Numbered from the stretch's first letter, positions 47,566 to 56,974 are shown. The stretch: 64,000 nt of DNA from Pseudomonas azotoformans (GCF_001579805.1 NZ_CP014546.1:1054001-1118000), one strand, 5' to 3'. Notes: generated from the sequence alone by a model not told the origin. Numbers and translations are program-made.

Positions 47566-49272
47566 TTATTGGCCGGGTGCGCTCTGGCGCCAGGCTTGGG
47601 AGCGGCGCAACGCGCCACGTGAGGCCCACGCCAGCAGCAGCGAGACGCCGGCCGAAGTGAACAGAATCAAGGTCGACATGGCCGCCGCGCCGCCCACGTT
47701 GCCGGCGTCGTCCATGTTCAACACGGCGACGGCGGCGAGGATGGTGTCGGGGCTGTAGAGGAAGATCGCGGCGGACACGGTGGTCATCGCCGACACAAAC
47801 AGATAGCGCACGATGTCCAGCAATGCCGGCAGGCAAATCGGCACCGTGACTTTCAGGTAATGGCGGTACAGCGGCGCCTTGAGGGACAAGGCGGCGGCTT
47901 CGAACTCGGCGTCCAGTTGGCGCAGCGCCGTGGTGGCGGTCATCTGCGCGGTGGTCAGATAGTGAGCGATGGTGCACACCACCAGCAACGTCATGGTCCC
48001 GTAGAACACATGCAGCGGGTTGCCATTGAGGTTGAAAAAGAACACGTAACCCAGGCCCAGCACCAAACCCGGTACGGCCATCGGCACGAAGCTGAGCATG
48101 CGCAGGGCCAGGTTCAGACCCTTTTGGCCCTTGGTTTTTTCCATCAGGTAGGCGCCGGTGAAAATCAACACGCTGCCGATCAATGCGGTGCACAGCGCCA
48201 TGGTCAGGCTGTTGCGATAGGCCAGCCAGCCGCCGCCGGCCGTGTCTTCGAACTGGTAATGGCTGAGCGACAACGACAGGTTGTACGGCCAGAACTTCAC
48301 CAGCGACGAATACACCGCCATGCCGAACACCAGCAGCAACACGGCACAGATCAGCAGCACGATGGCCAGGTAGCAGCCGTCCCTCATGCGCGATGGCGCC
48401 GGTTGGAACACTTGGGCACGGCCGCTCATGGAATCGCCATGACGGCGGCGCAGCCAGGCATCCACCCCAAAGCTGAACAGCGCTGGCAGCAGCAACACCA
48501 TGCCGATCAACGCGCCGCGGCCGAACTGTTGCTGGCCGACCACTGCCTTGTAGGCTTCCAGCGCCAGCACCTGATAATCGCCTCCGACCACCACGGGCAC
48601 GCCGAAGTCGGTGATGGTCAGGGTGAATACCAGGCAGAACGCAGCGAACACCGCCTGACGCGTGGCCGGCCAGGTAATGCTGCGAAACGCCCGCGCCGGG
48701 CTGGCGCCCATGCTGGAGGCCGCATCGAACAGGCGCGCATCCGCCAGGGACAACGCCGACAGCAGAATCATCAAGGCATGTGGGAAGGTGTAGATCACCT
48801 CACCCAGCACAATGCCCCAGAAGCCGTAGATATTGTCCGAGAGCAACCCGCGCAGCATGCCCTGGTTGCCGAACAAGTAGACCAGCGCAATGCCCGGCAA
48901 CATCGACGGCGCCATCAACGGCAGCAGTGACATGCCGCGCCAGATCGCCTTGCCGGGGATCAACGTGCGTTGCAGGGCGTAGGCAAACAGGTAGGCCAGC
49001 GGTACGACGATAGCCGCCACGCTGAGGGAAACTTTCAGGCTATTGCCCAGCAACCAGTGGAAGTTGGCGCTGGTGATCAGTTCCTGTGCAGCCACCAGGC
49101 CACCGCCCTGCCCGGCTTCACTGCTGAAACCGCGCCAGAAGATCGCCAGCAACGGCATCAATACCGCGAGGCCCAGCAACAACAGCCACAGCAGTTTGCC
49201 GCCGACGACGAAAATTTTGTCGCCGGTTTCGGCGCGGGACACCGGTCGTGGCAGCGTCATGACAGCGGCCAT
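47566..49272 (-). CDS. ABC transporter permease, putative 2-aminoethylphosphonate type
   Basis: The 568-residue inner-membrane protein is a fused double permease with two FbpB-like halves and about twelve membrane helices. Two EAA-like loops are visible: MGASPARAFRSITWP near residue 210, and one near LKAPLYRHYLKVTVP. It starts 1 base after the ATPase stop. A second in-frame ATG at 49260 is possible; neither start has a strong ribosome site. Substrate is inferred from the neighbouring binding protein and flavoenzyme. Confidence 0.88.
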   Translation of the reverse strand: MAAVMTLPRPVSRAETGDKIFVVGGKLLWLLLLGLAVLMPLLAIFWRGFSSEAGQGGGLVAAQELITSANFHWLLGNSLKVSLSVAAIVVPLAYLFAYALQRTLIPGKAIWRGMSLLPLMAPSMLPGIALVYLFGNQGMLRGLLSDNIYGFWGIVLGEVIYTFPHALMILLSALSLADARLFDAASSMGASPARAFRSITWPATRQAVFAAFCLVFTLTITDFGVPVVVGGDYQVLALEAYKAVVGQQQFGRGALIGMVLLLPALFSFGVDAWLRRRHGDSMSGRAQVFQPAPSRMRDGCYLAIVLLICAVLLLVFGMAVYSSLVKFWPYNLSLSLSHYQFEDTAGGGWLAYRNSLTMALCTALIGSVLIFTGAYLMEKTKGQKGLNLALRMLSFVPMAVPGLVLGLGYVFFFNLNGNPLHVFYGTMTLLVVCTIAHYLTTAQMTATTALRQLDAEFEAAALSLKAPLYRHYLKVTVPICLPALLDIVRYLFVSAMTTVSAAIFLYSPDTILAAVAVLNMDDAGNVGGAAAMSTLILFTSAGVSLLLAWASRGALRRSQAWRQSAPGQ

Positions 49273-49273
49273 C

Positions 49274-50338
49274 TCAGGCAAACACCTGCAGGCTGCGCGG
49301 CGGCAAGGCCACCCAGATGTCCTGGGCGCCCAGGCGCGGCATGGCTTCCGGGGCCAACTCGGCCAACAGCGCATGGCCGGGCAGTTGCTCCAACTCGAAA
49401 CTCATACGGCAGCGATTGCCGAGGAAGGTGATCTCGCGGACTTTGGCCGGGAACAGGTTTTCTTCATGCACCGGCGGGTTGACGCTGATCGCCTCCGGGC
49501 GGCAGAACAAGCGGCCGGACTGGGCCACGCCGGCATCGTCGGCCAGGCGCATGTTCATCCCACCGACCTGGGCGTGACTGGCACTGTTGCGGCTGAACGG
49601 CAGCCAGTTGCCCTGGCCGACGAACTCCGCCACAAACGGCGTGGCCGGGCGGTCGTAGATTTCCTGGGGCGTGGCGTATTGCTCGACCTTGCCGTTGTTC
49701 ATCACGGCGATGCGGTCGGCCATCAGCATGGCTTCGTCCTGGTTGTGGGTGACCATCAACGTGGTGATGCCCAGGCGGCGTTGCAGTTGGCGCAGCTCGG
49801 TGCACAGATGCTCACGGACGCGGGCGTCGAGGGCCGACATCGGTTCATCCAGCAACAACAACGAAGGTGCAGGCGCCAAAGCACGGGCCAGGGCGACACG
49901 TTGCTGCTGGCCACCGGAGAGTTGGCCGGGGTATTTCTTTTCACTGCCGACCAGGCCGACCAATTCCAGCATCTGCCCGACGCGCTTGCGCACTTCATCG
50001 CGACCACTGCCGGTGAGGCCGTAGCCGATATTCGCTTCGACAGTCAGATTGGGGAACAACGCGTAGGACTGAAACAGAATGCCGTAGTCCCGCGCCTGGG
50101 GCGGCAGCAGGGAAACATCACGGCTGCCCAGGTACAGTTCGCCGCTGTCCTGGCGCTCCAGGCCAGCGATGCAGCGCAGCAAAGTGGTCTTGCCGCAACC
50201 GGACGGGCCCAGCAGGCACACCAGCTCGCCGGCAGCGACGTCCAGGGAGACGTTATCCAGCGCAGTAAAAGCGCCGAAGCGTTTCTGGATACCGCGCACT
50301 TTCATCGGCGCGCCGGGTTGGGTCAGGGCTGTGTTCAT
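49274..50338 (-). CDS. ABC transporter ATP-binding protein, putative 2-aminoethylphosphonate type
   Basis: The 354-residue ATPase has Walker A GPSGCGKTT near residue 46, the signature LSGGQQQRVALARAL and Walker B LLLLDEPMSALD. A C-terminal TOBE-like domain follows (residues 235-350). It is closest to the FbpC/PotA-type ATPases. The ATG at 50338 has GAGGTG at a spacing of 6; the in-frame GTG at 50347 is less likely. It is the first gene of the five-gene operon. Confidence 0.9.
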   Translation of the reverse strand: MNTALTQPGAPMKVRGIQKRFGAFTALDNVSLDVAAGELVCLLGPSGCGKTTLLRCIAGLERQDSGELYLGSRDVSLLPPQARDYGILFQSYALFPNLTVEANIGYGLTGSGRDEVRKRVGQMLELVGLVGSEKKYPGQLSGGQQQRVALARALAPAPSLLLLDEPMSALDARVREHLCTELRQLQRRLGITTLMVTHNQDEAMLMADRIAVMNNGKVEQYATPQEIYDRPATPFVAEFVGQGNWLPFSRNSASHAQVGGMNMRLADDAGVAQSGRLFCRPEAISVNPPVHEENLFPAKVREITFLGNRCRMSFELEQLPGHALLAELAPEAMPRLGAQDIWVALPPRSLQVFA

Positions 50339-50460
50339 GCAAGGCACCTCATCGAACTGATGAAGCCCATGCTAGGCAGGCAATGCGTCCCTCATGTGGC
50401 AGAAAGGCAAAACGCGGTGATAGTGGTATTGGTGGATTTGGGTAGGACGCGGACACCCTT

Positions 50461-50612
50461 GTGGTGAGCGGTTTCTGTGTGGCGAGCGGGCTTGCCCCGC
50501 GTTGGGCTGCGGAGCAGCCCTAATAAGGCCACCGCATTTCTCCTGGTAGAACTGAGGGCCTGGTTTTAGGGCCGCTTCGCAGCCCAGCGCGGGGCAAGCC
50601 CGCTCACCACAG
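50461..50612. repeat. REP palindrome (type B)
   Basis: Inverted arms GGCGAGCGGGCTTGCCCCGC (about 50481-50500) and GCGCGGGGCAAGCCCGCTCA (about 50587-50606) enclose about 86 bases that also pair partly (GGGCTGCGGAGCAGCCC; GGGCCGCTTCGCAGCCC). A partial arm (GTGGTGAGCGG) precedes it. It takes up half of the 290-base gap between the ATPase start and the LysR gene. The other half (50339-50460) should contain the operon promoter, but I see no convincing box. Confidence 0.88.
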
Positions 50613-50628
50613 AGATAGTGCTCGACCG

Positions 50629-51492
50629 TTAGAGCGGCGACATTTCCTGCGCCAACCCCAGAAATGCCGCCGGCAATCGTGCGCCTTTGCGCTCCTTGAG
50701 GCAGTACAAATACTCCGGAATCTGCGGCGCATTCTCGAAAGTCAGCACGCGCAATTGTGGATCGTGTGGCACTTCCTGACGCGCAATGATGCTGATGCCG
50801 ATGTTGCGCAGCACCGCCTCACGGATCGACTCGCGGCTGCCGATTTCCAGCAACGGGCCGTAGCTCACGTTGGCGCTTTGCAAGAGTTCTTCGGTGAGGC
50901 GTCGCGTGGTTGAGCCCGCTTCACGCATCAGCAAGGTGTGCCCGGCCAAAGCGCTCAGCGGCACGTGATCCAGCTTGGCCAGGGGATGGTTGCGATGCAC
51001 CGCCAGCACCAGCGGGTCGGTGCCCAGCACACGACGAATCAGGCGCGGGTCTTCCAGCAGTTGCGAGGAGGCGGCGACGTCGACGCGGTAATCATCCAGC
51101 GCTTCAAGCACCTGCTGGGAGTTGCCGATTTCCACCGACACCTCCACTTGCGGCAGGCGTTCGCGAAAGGCTTTGACCAGGTCGAGGATGTAGTAAGGCG
51201 CCGTGGCGGCAATCCTCAATGCCCCCTGGACCTGGCCATTGTTGCGTAGGAAAAATTCGATGTCCGCTTCTTGCTGCAACAGCGCCTTGACCATCGGCAG
51301 CAGGCGCGCGCCCTCGTCGCTGACGGTGAGGCGGCGACCGCCGCGGTAGAACAACTCGACGCCGTATTGGCTTTCGAGGTTACGGATCTGGGTGGTGACC
51401 GTGGGTTGGCTCAGGCCGAGTTTTTTCGCCGCCTGGGTGATGCTACCCAGGCGGGCGACCATGAAAAAAGCCTTCAGCTCGGCACTCAGCAC
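50629..51492 (-). CDS. LysR-family transcriptional regulator
   Basis: The 287-residue protein has an N-terminal winged HTH (GSITQAAKKLGLSQPTVTTQIRNLE, residues 16-40) and a type 2 periplasmic-binding-like effector domain (residues 90-285). The start is GTG at 51492, preceded by AGAGGG. It is encoded upstream of and parallel to the phosphonate ABC operon, with a REP element between. It is the likely regulator of that operon, by analogy with LysR genes next to aminophosphonate clusters, but no operator was identified. Confidence 0.88.
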   Translation of the reverse strand: MLSAELKAFFMVARLGSITQAAKKLGLSQPTVTTQIRNLESQYGVELFYRGGRRLTVSDEGARLLPMVKALLQQEADIEFFLRNNGQVQGALRIAATAPYYILDLVKAFRERLPQVEVSVEIGNSQQVLEALDDYRVDVAASSQLLEDPRLIRRVLGTDPLVLAVHRNHPLAKLDHVPLSALAGHTLLMREAGSTTRRLTEELLQSANVSYGPLLEIGSRESIREAVLRNIGISIIARQEVPHDPQLRVLTFENAPQIPEYLYCLKERKGARLPAAFLGLAQEMSPL

Positions 51493-51507
51493 ACCACCCT
51501 CTCATCT

Positions 51508-53766
51508 CTATTTGCGCAACAGGCGCAGGCCATTGAACACCACCAGCAAGCTCACGCCCATGTCGGCGAACACCGCCATCCACATTGTGGCCAAGCCCAG
51601 GAAGGTGACCGCCAGGAAAATCGCCTTGATCACCAACGCCAGGGCGATGTTCTGCTTGAGGATACTCGACGTTTGCCGCGACAGACGAATGAATGCCGGA
51701 ATCTTGCGCAAATCATCGTCCATCAGCGCCACGTCGGCGGTCTCGATGGCAGTGTCGGTGCCCGCTGCGGCCATGGCAAAACCGATCTCGGCACGGGCCA
51801 ACGCCGGGGCGTCATTGATGCCGTCACCGACCATACCCACGCGATGGCCTTGGCCATAGAGGGTTTCGATGGCTTGCAGTTTGTCGGTCGGCAACAGGTC
51901 ACCCTGAGCCTGGTCGATGCCAACCTGGGCGGCAATCGCCTGGGCGGTGTGAGTGTTGTCGCCGGTGAGCATCAGGGTCTTGATGCCCAGCTCGTGCAGT
52001 TGCTGTATGGCTTCGCGGCTGCTGTCCTTGACCGTGTCGGCCACGGCGAACAGCGCCAGCGGGCCGGACTTGTCGAGCAACAGCACCACGGACTTGCCCT
52101 GTTTTTCGAGGGCGAAGAGTTTTTCTTCAAGCTCCGGCGAGCACAGGCCCAGGTCTTCCACCAGGCGGTGATTGCCCAGGTGGTAGGTTTCGCCGTTGAT
52201 GTCGCCACGCACGCCCCGACCGGCCAGGGCCTCGAAGTTATCCACAACATGGGTGGGCAGGTTTTTATCCACAGCCGCGTTGGCGATCGCCAGCGACACC
52301 GGGTGATCGGAACGCCCGGCCAGACTGGCGGCCAAAGCCGGCGCGCTGTCTGCGACGTTGGGGAACAGCGCCAGGTAGTCGGTTTGCACCGGCTTGCCGT
52401 GAGTGATCGTGCCGGTCTTGTCGAGGGCCAAATAGTCGAGCTTGTAACCACCCTCCAGGTACACGCCGCCCTTGATCAGGATGCCTTTGCGCGCCGCCGC
52501 TGCGAGGCCGCTGACGATGGTGACCGGGGTGGAAATCACCAGCGCACATGGGCACGCCACCACCAACAGCACCAGGGCGCGGTAGATCCAGTCAAACCAG
52601 GCGCCCGCCATGAACAGCGGCGGAATCAGCGCCACGCCGAGGGCAAACAGAAACACCGCCGGGGTGTAGATTTTCGAGAAACTGTCGACAAAGCGCTGGG
52701 TCGGCGCGCGGGCGCCTTGGGCCTGTTCCACCGCGTGAATGATGCGCGCCAGGGTGGAGTTGTTGGCCGCGGCGGTGACTTTGTATTCCAGGGAGCCGGC
52801 CTGGTTGATGGTGCCGGCGAAAACTTTATCGCCCACGGTTTTCTCAATCGGCAAGCTTTCACCGGTGATCGGTGCCTGGTCGATGGTGGATTGGCCGGCG
52901 GTGACTTCACCGTCCAGGCCGATGCGCTCCCCGGGCTTTACCCGCACGATTGCACCCAACTCAATGCTTTTGACCTCCTGTTCAGCCCATGAACCATCGG
53001 CCTGCTGTACCGTGGCCTGCTCCGGCGTCATCTGCATCAAGCCGCTGATGGCATTGCGCGCACGGTCCAGGGACTTGGCTTCGATCAACTCGGCCACGGT
53101 GAACAGGAACATCACCATGGCGGCTTCCGGCCATTGCCCGATCAGGATCGCACCGGTCACGGCAATGCTCATCAAGGCATTGATGTTCAGGTTGAGGTTT
53201 TTCAGGGCAATCCAGCCCTTTTTGTACGTGGTAAGGCCACCGCTGAGGATCGACACCAGCGCCACCAACGCGATCACCCAGGTGGGCGCGACGCCGCTGA
53301 AGTGCAGCACTTCGGCCCCCAATGCTCCCACGCCGGACAACGCCAGTGGCCACCAGTGTTTCTTGGCCGGCGGCTCAGCGGCCGGGGTACCTTCTTCGAT
53401 GGGATCCGCCTGCATCCCCAAGGATTTGATGGCGTCGATGATCGGCGCAGTGCTTGGCAAGTCATGGGTGACGCCGAGGATGCGGTTGATCAGGTTGAAC
53501 TCAAGTTGCTGCACGCCGGCCAGCTTGCCCAGTTTGTTCTGGATCAGCGTCTGCTCGGTGGGGCAGTCCATGGCTTCGATGCGAAAGGTGCTCAACCGCG
53601 AGCCGGCGGTGGGCGCCTCGCTCAGTTGCACCAACGCCGGGGCCGGCGTTCCGGAACAGCAGGAGCCGCCGTGGCCGTGGTCATGCACAGGCGTGAGTTT
53701 TTTCGGGCCATGATCGTGGTCGTGATCATGCTCGTGTTTATGCGGGGTGTGGATGGAATCGCTCAT
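51508..53766 (-). CDS. cadA: Zn/Cd/Pb-exporting P1B-type ATPase
   Basis: The 752-residue inner-membrane pump has a His/Asp-rich N-terminus (residues 7-35) and one heavy-metal domain whose usual CxxC is replaced by MDCPTE. The P1B-2 ion-binding motif CPC lies in VACPCALVIS. The phosphorylation site is DKTGT, followed by a HP motif (SDHPVSLA) and a hinge motif GDGINDAPALA. It exports Zn, Cd or Pb. The ATG at 53766 opens MSDSIHTPHKHEHDH; a longer in-frame frame from 53901 crosses cadR. It is divergent from cadR. Confidence 0.93.
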   Translation of the reverse strand: MSDSIHTPHKHEHDHDHDHGPKKLTPVHDHGHGGSCCSGTPAPALVQLSEAPTAGSRLSTFRIEAMDCPTEQTLIQNKLGKLAGVQQLEFNLINRILGVTHDLPSTAPIIDAIKSLGMQADPIEEGTPAAEPPAKKHWWPLALSGVGALGAEVLHFSGVAPTWVIALVALVSILSGGLTTYKKGWIALKNLNLNINALMSIAVTGAILIGQWPEAAMVMFLFTVAELIEAKSLDRARNAISGLMQMTPEQATVQQADGSWAEQEVKSIELGAIVRVKPGERIGLDGEVTAGQSTIDQAPITGESLPIEKTVGDKVFAGTINQAGSLEYKVTAAANNSTLARIIHAVEQAQGARAPTQRFVDSFSKIYTPAVFLFALGVALIPPLFMAGAWFDWIYRALVLLVVACPCALVISTPVTIVSGLAAAARKGILIKGGVYLEGGYKLDYLALDKTGTITHGKPVQTDYLALFPNVADSAPALAASLAGRSDHPVSLAIANAAVDKNLPTHVVDNFEALAGRGVRGDINGETYHLGNHRLVEDLGLCSPELEEKLFALEKQGKSVVLLLDKSGPLALFAVADTVKDSSREAIQQLHELGIKTLMLTGDNTHTAQAIAAQVGIDQAQGDLLPTDKLQAIETLYGQGHRVGMVGDGINDAPALARAEIGFAMAAAGTDTAIETADVALMDDDLRKIPAFIRLSRQTSSILKQNIALALVIKAIFLAVTFLGLATMWMAVFADMGVSLLVVFNGLRLLRK

Positions 53767-53797
53767 TCTGTCGCGTCCGTAAAGGTGCCTGTTGCCA

Positions 53798-53828
53798 AGT
53801 AAAGACCCTGTAGCCACTATAGGGTCAA
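53798..53828 (-). promoter_or_regulatory. CadR operator and MerR-type promoter for cadA
   Basis: A dyad GACCC...GGGTC (53804-53826, arms ACCCT / AGGGT around GTAGCCACTAT) lies exactly between a -35 TTGACC (minus strand, 53828-53823) and a -10 like TTTACT (53803-53798). The spacer is 19 bases. The long spacer with a central dyad is the signature of MerR-family activators such as CadR and ZntR, which untwist the DNA when metal is bound. Confidence 0.88.
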
Positions 53829-53851
53829 GCACCCATTTGGAGATTGCGGCG

Positions 53852-54292
53852 ATGAAGATCGGCGAACTGGCCAAACTGACCGACTGCCCGGTGGAAACCA
53901 TCCGTTACTACGAGAAGGAAGGCCTGCTGCCGCCCCCGGCGCGCACCGACGCCAACTACCGCGTGTACACCCAGGCGCACACCGAGCGACTGGTGTTTAT
54001 CCGCAACTGTCGCAGCCTGGACATGACCCTGGAAGAAATCCGCAGCCTGCTGGGCTTGCGCGACAGCCCCCAGGACCAGTGCGAAAACGTGAATGCGTTG
54101 ATTGATGAGCATATCCACCATGTGAAAGCACGGATCGATGGGCTGTTGGCGTTGCAGGAGCAATTGCTGGACCTGCGCCAACGTTGTGGTGGCGGGCCGG
54201 AGTGTGGGATTTTGCAGCGGCTGGAAGTCAGCGGGAGTGTGGCAGCCAGCGAGGCTGAGCCCTCACATGTAGGGCGCAGCCATGGGCATTGA
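53852..54292 (+). CDS. cadR: MerR-family metal-responsive regulator CadR
   Basis: The 146-residue activator has an N-terminal winged helix (MKIGELAKLTDCPVETIRYYEKEGLLPPP) and a dimer helix. The metal site has Cys77, Cys112 and Cys118, as known for CadR. His residues near 87 and 90, and a His-rich tail (SHVGRSHGH), could serve as a second site. It activates the divergent cadA gene. The ATG at 53852 gives the standard MerR start; an in-frame codon at 53792 would extend into the operator. Confidence 0.93.
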   Translation: MKIGELAKLTDCPVETIRYYEKEGLLPPPARTDANYRVYTQAHTERLVFIRNCRSLDMTLEEIRSLLGLRDSPQDQCENVNALIDEHIHHVKARIDGLLALQEQLLDLRQRCGGGPECGILQRLEVSGSVAASEAEPSHVGRSHGH

Positions 54293-55126
54293 TCAGATCG
54301 CCACGTCGGCCTTGATGCTTGGGTCGGCGTCGTAACCGACGATTTCGAAGTCTTCGAACTTGTAGTCGTAGATCGACGCAGGTTTGCGCTTGATCACCAG
54401 CTCCGGCAGCTTCTTCGGCGTGCGCGCCAGCTGGGTGCGGATCTGTTCCATATGGTTGCTGTAAGCGTGTGTGTCGCCGGTGGTGACGATGATCTCGTGA
54501 GGGATCAGGTCGCACTGCTGGGCCAGCATATGGGTGAGCAAGGCCAGCGCGGCGGTGTTGTACGGCAGGCCGAGGAACACGTCGGAGCTGCGGATATACA
54601 ACTGCATCGACAGGTGACCGTCGTGCACAAACGCCTGGTACAGCAGGTGGCACGGCGGCAGGGCTTGCTTGCCGTTGCGTGCGTTTTCCTGCGGGCTCTG
54701 GGTCTCGTCGGGCAGGTACTCGACGTTCCAGCCGTGGAACAGGATGCGCCGGCTGTTGGGGTTGGTCTTCAGCGTGTGGACCATGTAGTCGATCTGGTTG
54801 ATCGTGCCGCCGTCCTTGGTCGGCCAGGCGGTCCACTGTTCGCCGTACACCGGGCCCAGGTCACCGTCTTCGGTGGCCCATTCGTCCCAGATTTTTACGC
54901 CGTTTTCGTTGAGCCATTTGATGTTGGTGTTGCCGCTCAACATCCAGATCAGCTCGTTGGCGATGCTTTTGAAGTGAAGCTTCTTGGTGGTCAGCAGCGG
55001 AAAGCCGTCGGCCAAGTTATGCCGATACTGACGGGCAAACACGGCCTTGGTGCCGGTGCCGGTGCGATCGCCCTTGGTCAATCCATTGGTCACGACGTCG
55101 TTCAGTAGCTCGAGATATTGCTTCAT
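54293..55126 (-). CDS. thyA: Thymidylate synthase
   Basis: The 277-residue enzyme methylates dUMP to dTMP using methylenetetrahydrofolate. The active-site segment [12 protein letters not shown] carries the nucleophilic Cys. Further family motifs are [13 protein letters not shown] near the start and [19 protein letters not shown]. The ATG at 55126 ([12 protein letters not shown]) matches the family. An earlier in-frame start at 55174 lies in the gap after lgt. Its stop directly abuts the cadR stop, tail to tail. Confidence 0.97.
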   Translation of the reverse strand: MKQYLELLNDVVTNGLTKGDRTGTGTKAVFARQYRHNLADGFPLLTTKKLHFKSIANELIWMLSGNTNIKWLNENGVKIWDEWATEDGDLGPVYGEQWTAWPTKDGGTINQIDYMVHTLKTNPNSRRILFHGWNVEYLPDETQSPQENARNGKQALPPCHLLYQAFVHDGHLSMQLYIRSSDVFLGLPYNTAALALLTHMLAQQCDLIPHEIIVTTGDTHAYSNHMEQIRTQLARTPKKLPELVIKRKPASIYDYKFEDFEIVGYDADPSIKADVAI

Positions 55127-55147
55127 TTTTTTACCCGTATCGTTGAA

Positions 55148-55172
55148 GCCGAGGCTGCGCAACCGCCTCGGC
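55148..55172 (-). other. Hairpin between lgt and thyA
   Basis: An 8-bp GC-rich stem GCCGAGGC / GCCTCGGC with a 9-base loop lies between the lgt stop and the thyA start on the same strand. It is not followed by a T run, so it may only attenuate or protect the message. Confidence 0.5.
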
Positions 55173-55180
55173 ATTCGAAT

Positions 55181-55993
55181 TTAAAGCGCGGTGTTCTTCA
55201 AAGGTTGCGGGCGATTGTACGCCCACCACAGCAAGCCCAGGCCACCGAGGATCATCGGCAGGCTGAGGATCTGACCCATGGTCACCCAACCGAACGCCAG
55301 GTAGCCCAGCTGTGCATCCGGCACGCGCACGAACTCGACGACGAAGCGGAAGATCCCGTAGAACAGCGCGAACATGCCGGAAACCGCCATGGTCGGGCGC
55401 GGTTTGCGCGAGAAGATGTACAGGATAAGGAACAGCGCCACACCTTCCAACGCGAACTGGTAAAGCTGCGACGGGTGGCGCGGCAGTTGCGCCGGGTCGC
55501 TGAACGGCGGGAACACCATGGCCCACGGCACGTCGGTCGGCTTGCCCCACAACTCGGCGTTAATAAAGTTGCCGATACGCCCGGCGCCCAGGCCAATGGG
55601 CACCATTGGCGCAACGAAGTCCATCAACTGGAAGAACGACTTGCCGTTGCGGCGACCGAACCACCAGGCGGCGATCATCACGCCGATAAAGCCGCCGTGG
55701 AACGCCATGCCGCCCTTCCACACCTCGAAGATCAGCGTCGGGTTGGCGATGTACGCGGAGAGGTCGTAGAACAGCACATAACCCAGGCGTCCGCCGACAA
55801 TCACCCCCATCGACAGCCAGAAAATCAGGTCGGAGAGCTTCTCCTTGGTCCAGGTCGGGTCGAACCGGTTCAGGCGGCGGGAAGCCAGGAACCAGGCACC
55901 GCCGATGCCGATCAGGTACATCAACCCGTACCAGTGGATTTTCAGCGGACCGATGGCCAGGGCCACCGGGTCGATCTGCGGGTAAGGCAGCAT
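55181..55993 (-). CDS. lgt: Prolipoprotein diacylglyceryl transferase
   Basis: The 270-residue inner-membrane enzyme transfers diacylglycerol from phosphatidylglycerol to the lipobox Cys of prolipoproteins, the first step of lipoprotein maturation. It has seven predicted membrane helices. The family signature [20 protein letters not shown] near residue 140 and the conserved [10 protein letters not shown] are present. It precedes thyA by 54 bases, the common lgt-thyA pair. Confidence 0.97.
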   Translation of the reverse strand: MLPYPQIDPVALAIGPLKIHWYGLMYLIGIGGAWFLASRRLNRFDPTWTKEKLSDLIFWLSMGVIVGGRLGYVLFYDLSAYIANPTLIFEVWKGGMAFHGGFIGVMIAAWWFGRRNGKSFFQLMDFVAPMVPIGLGAGRIGNFINAELWGKPTDVPWAMVFPPFSDPAQLPRHPSQLYQFALEGVALFLILYIFSRKPRPTMAVSGMFALFYGIFRFVVEFVRVPDAQLGYLAFGWVTMGQILSLPMILGGLGLLWWAYNRPQPLKNTAL

Positions 55994-56071
55994 TGCGACT
56001 CCTCGTTAATCATTCGTTATAGCGCCCGGGACCATGCCGGGCCGCGATTAAGCCTGCATTATTCAAATTCT

Positions 56072-56854
56072 TTAAAGCAAAAAGTTTATGCCGACACAGA
56101 ACAGCAGTCCGGCGAATAGCCGTTTCAGCAAACGCGGCGACAGCTTATGCGCCAAGCGCGCACCAAAGCGGGCAAACACCATGCTGGTCAGGGCAATGCC
56201 CAGCAGCGCCGGCAAATACACGAACCCTAGACTATGAGCGGGCAACAGCGGGTCATGCCAGCCCAGAATCATGAAACTTAATGCACTGGCCAGCGCAATC
56301 GGCAGGCCGCAGGCCGATGAAGTGGCCACCGCCTGTTGCATCGGCACGCTGCGCCAGGTCAAAAACGGCACGGTCAGCGAGCCGCCGCCAATCCCGAAAA
56401 TCGCCGAGGCCCAGCCGATAAACGTACCGGCGACGGTCAGGCCAACCTTGCCCGGCACCGTTCGGCTGGCCTTGGGCTTGACGTCCAGTGCCAATTGCAC
56501 GGCCACCAGCAAGGCGAATACGCCGATGATCTTTTGCAGGTGCGGGCCGGAAATCGCCTCGGCGGTCAGTGCGCCAAAGCCTGCGCCGATCAGGATGCCC
56601 ACGGTCATCCACGCAAAGATCGGCCAACGCACCGCGCCCCGCCGGTGATGCTCGCGCACGGCATTCACCGAGGTAAAGATGATGGTCGCAAGCGAAGTGC
56701 CCACGGCCAGGTGGGTCAGCACCTGCGGATCGAAGCCCTGCAAGGTGAAGCTGAACACCAGCACCGGCACGATGATGATCCCGCCGCCCACGCCAAACAG
56801 CCCGGCGAGTACACCCGCACAGGCGCCGAGCAGCAAATACAGCAGAAATTCCAT
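56072..56854 (-). CDS. TSUP-family (TauE/SafE) membrane transporter
   Basis: The 260-residue protein has seven to eight hydrophobic helices and duplicated TauE/SafE halves. GLFGVGGGIIIVPVL near residue 20 and GIGGGSLTVPFL near residue 150 mark the two halves. Relatives export or import sulfite, sulfoacetate or other small anions. The substrate is unknown. It lies between lgt and the NRDE gene and is divergent from the latter. Confidence 0.88.
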   Translation of the reverse strand: MEFLLYLLLGACAGVLAGLFGVGGGIIIVPVLVFSFTLQGFDPQVLTHLAVGTSLATIIFTSVNAVREHHRRGAVRWPIFAWMTVGILIGAGFGALTAEAISGPHLQKIIGVFALLVAVQLALDVKPKASRTVPGKVGLTVAGTFIGWASAIFGIGGGSLTVPFLTWRSVPMQQAVATSSACGLPIALASALSFMILGWHDPLLPAHSLGFVYLPALLGIALTSMVFARFGARLAHKLSPRLLKRLFAGLLFCVGINFLL

Positions 56855-56974
56855 GGGAGCCCCCGAACCAAGTCCGGCATGTTAACGGATGGAAGGCATG
56901 CGACCCAACTGGATACGATGGAACGCCTCGGCTTGAGTGGGTAGAGTGGCTAAAAACACAAAAGGGATCGCCTG

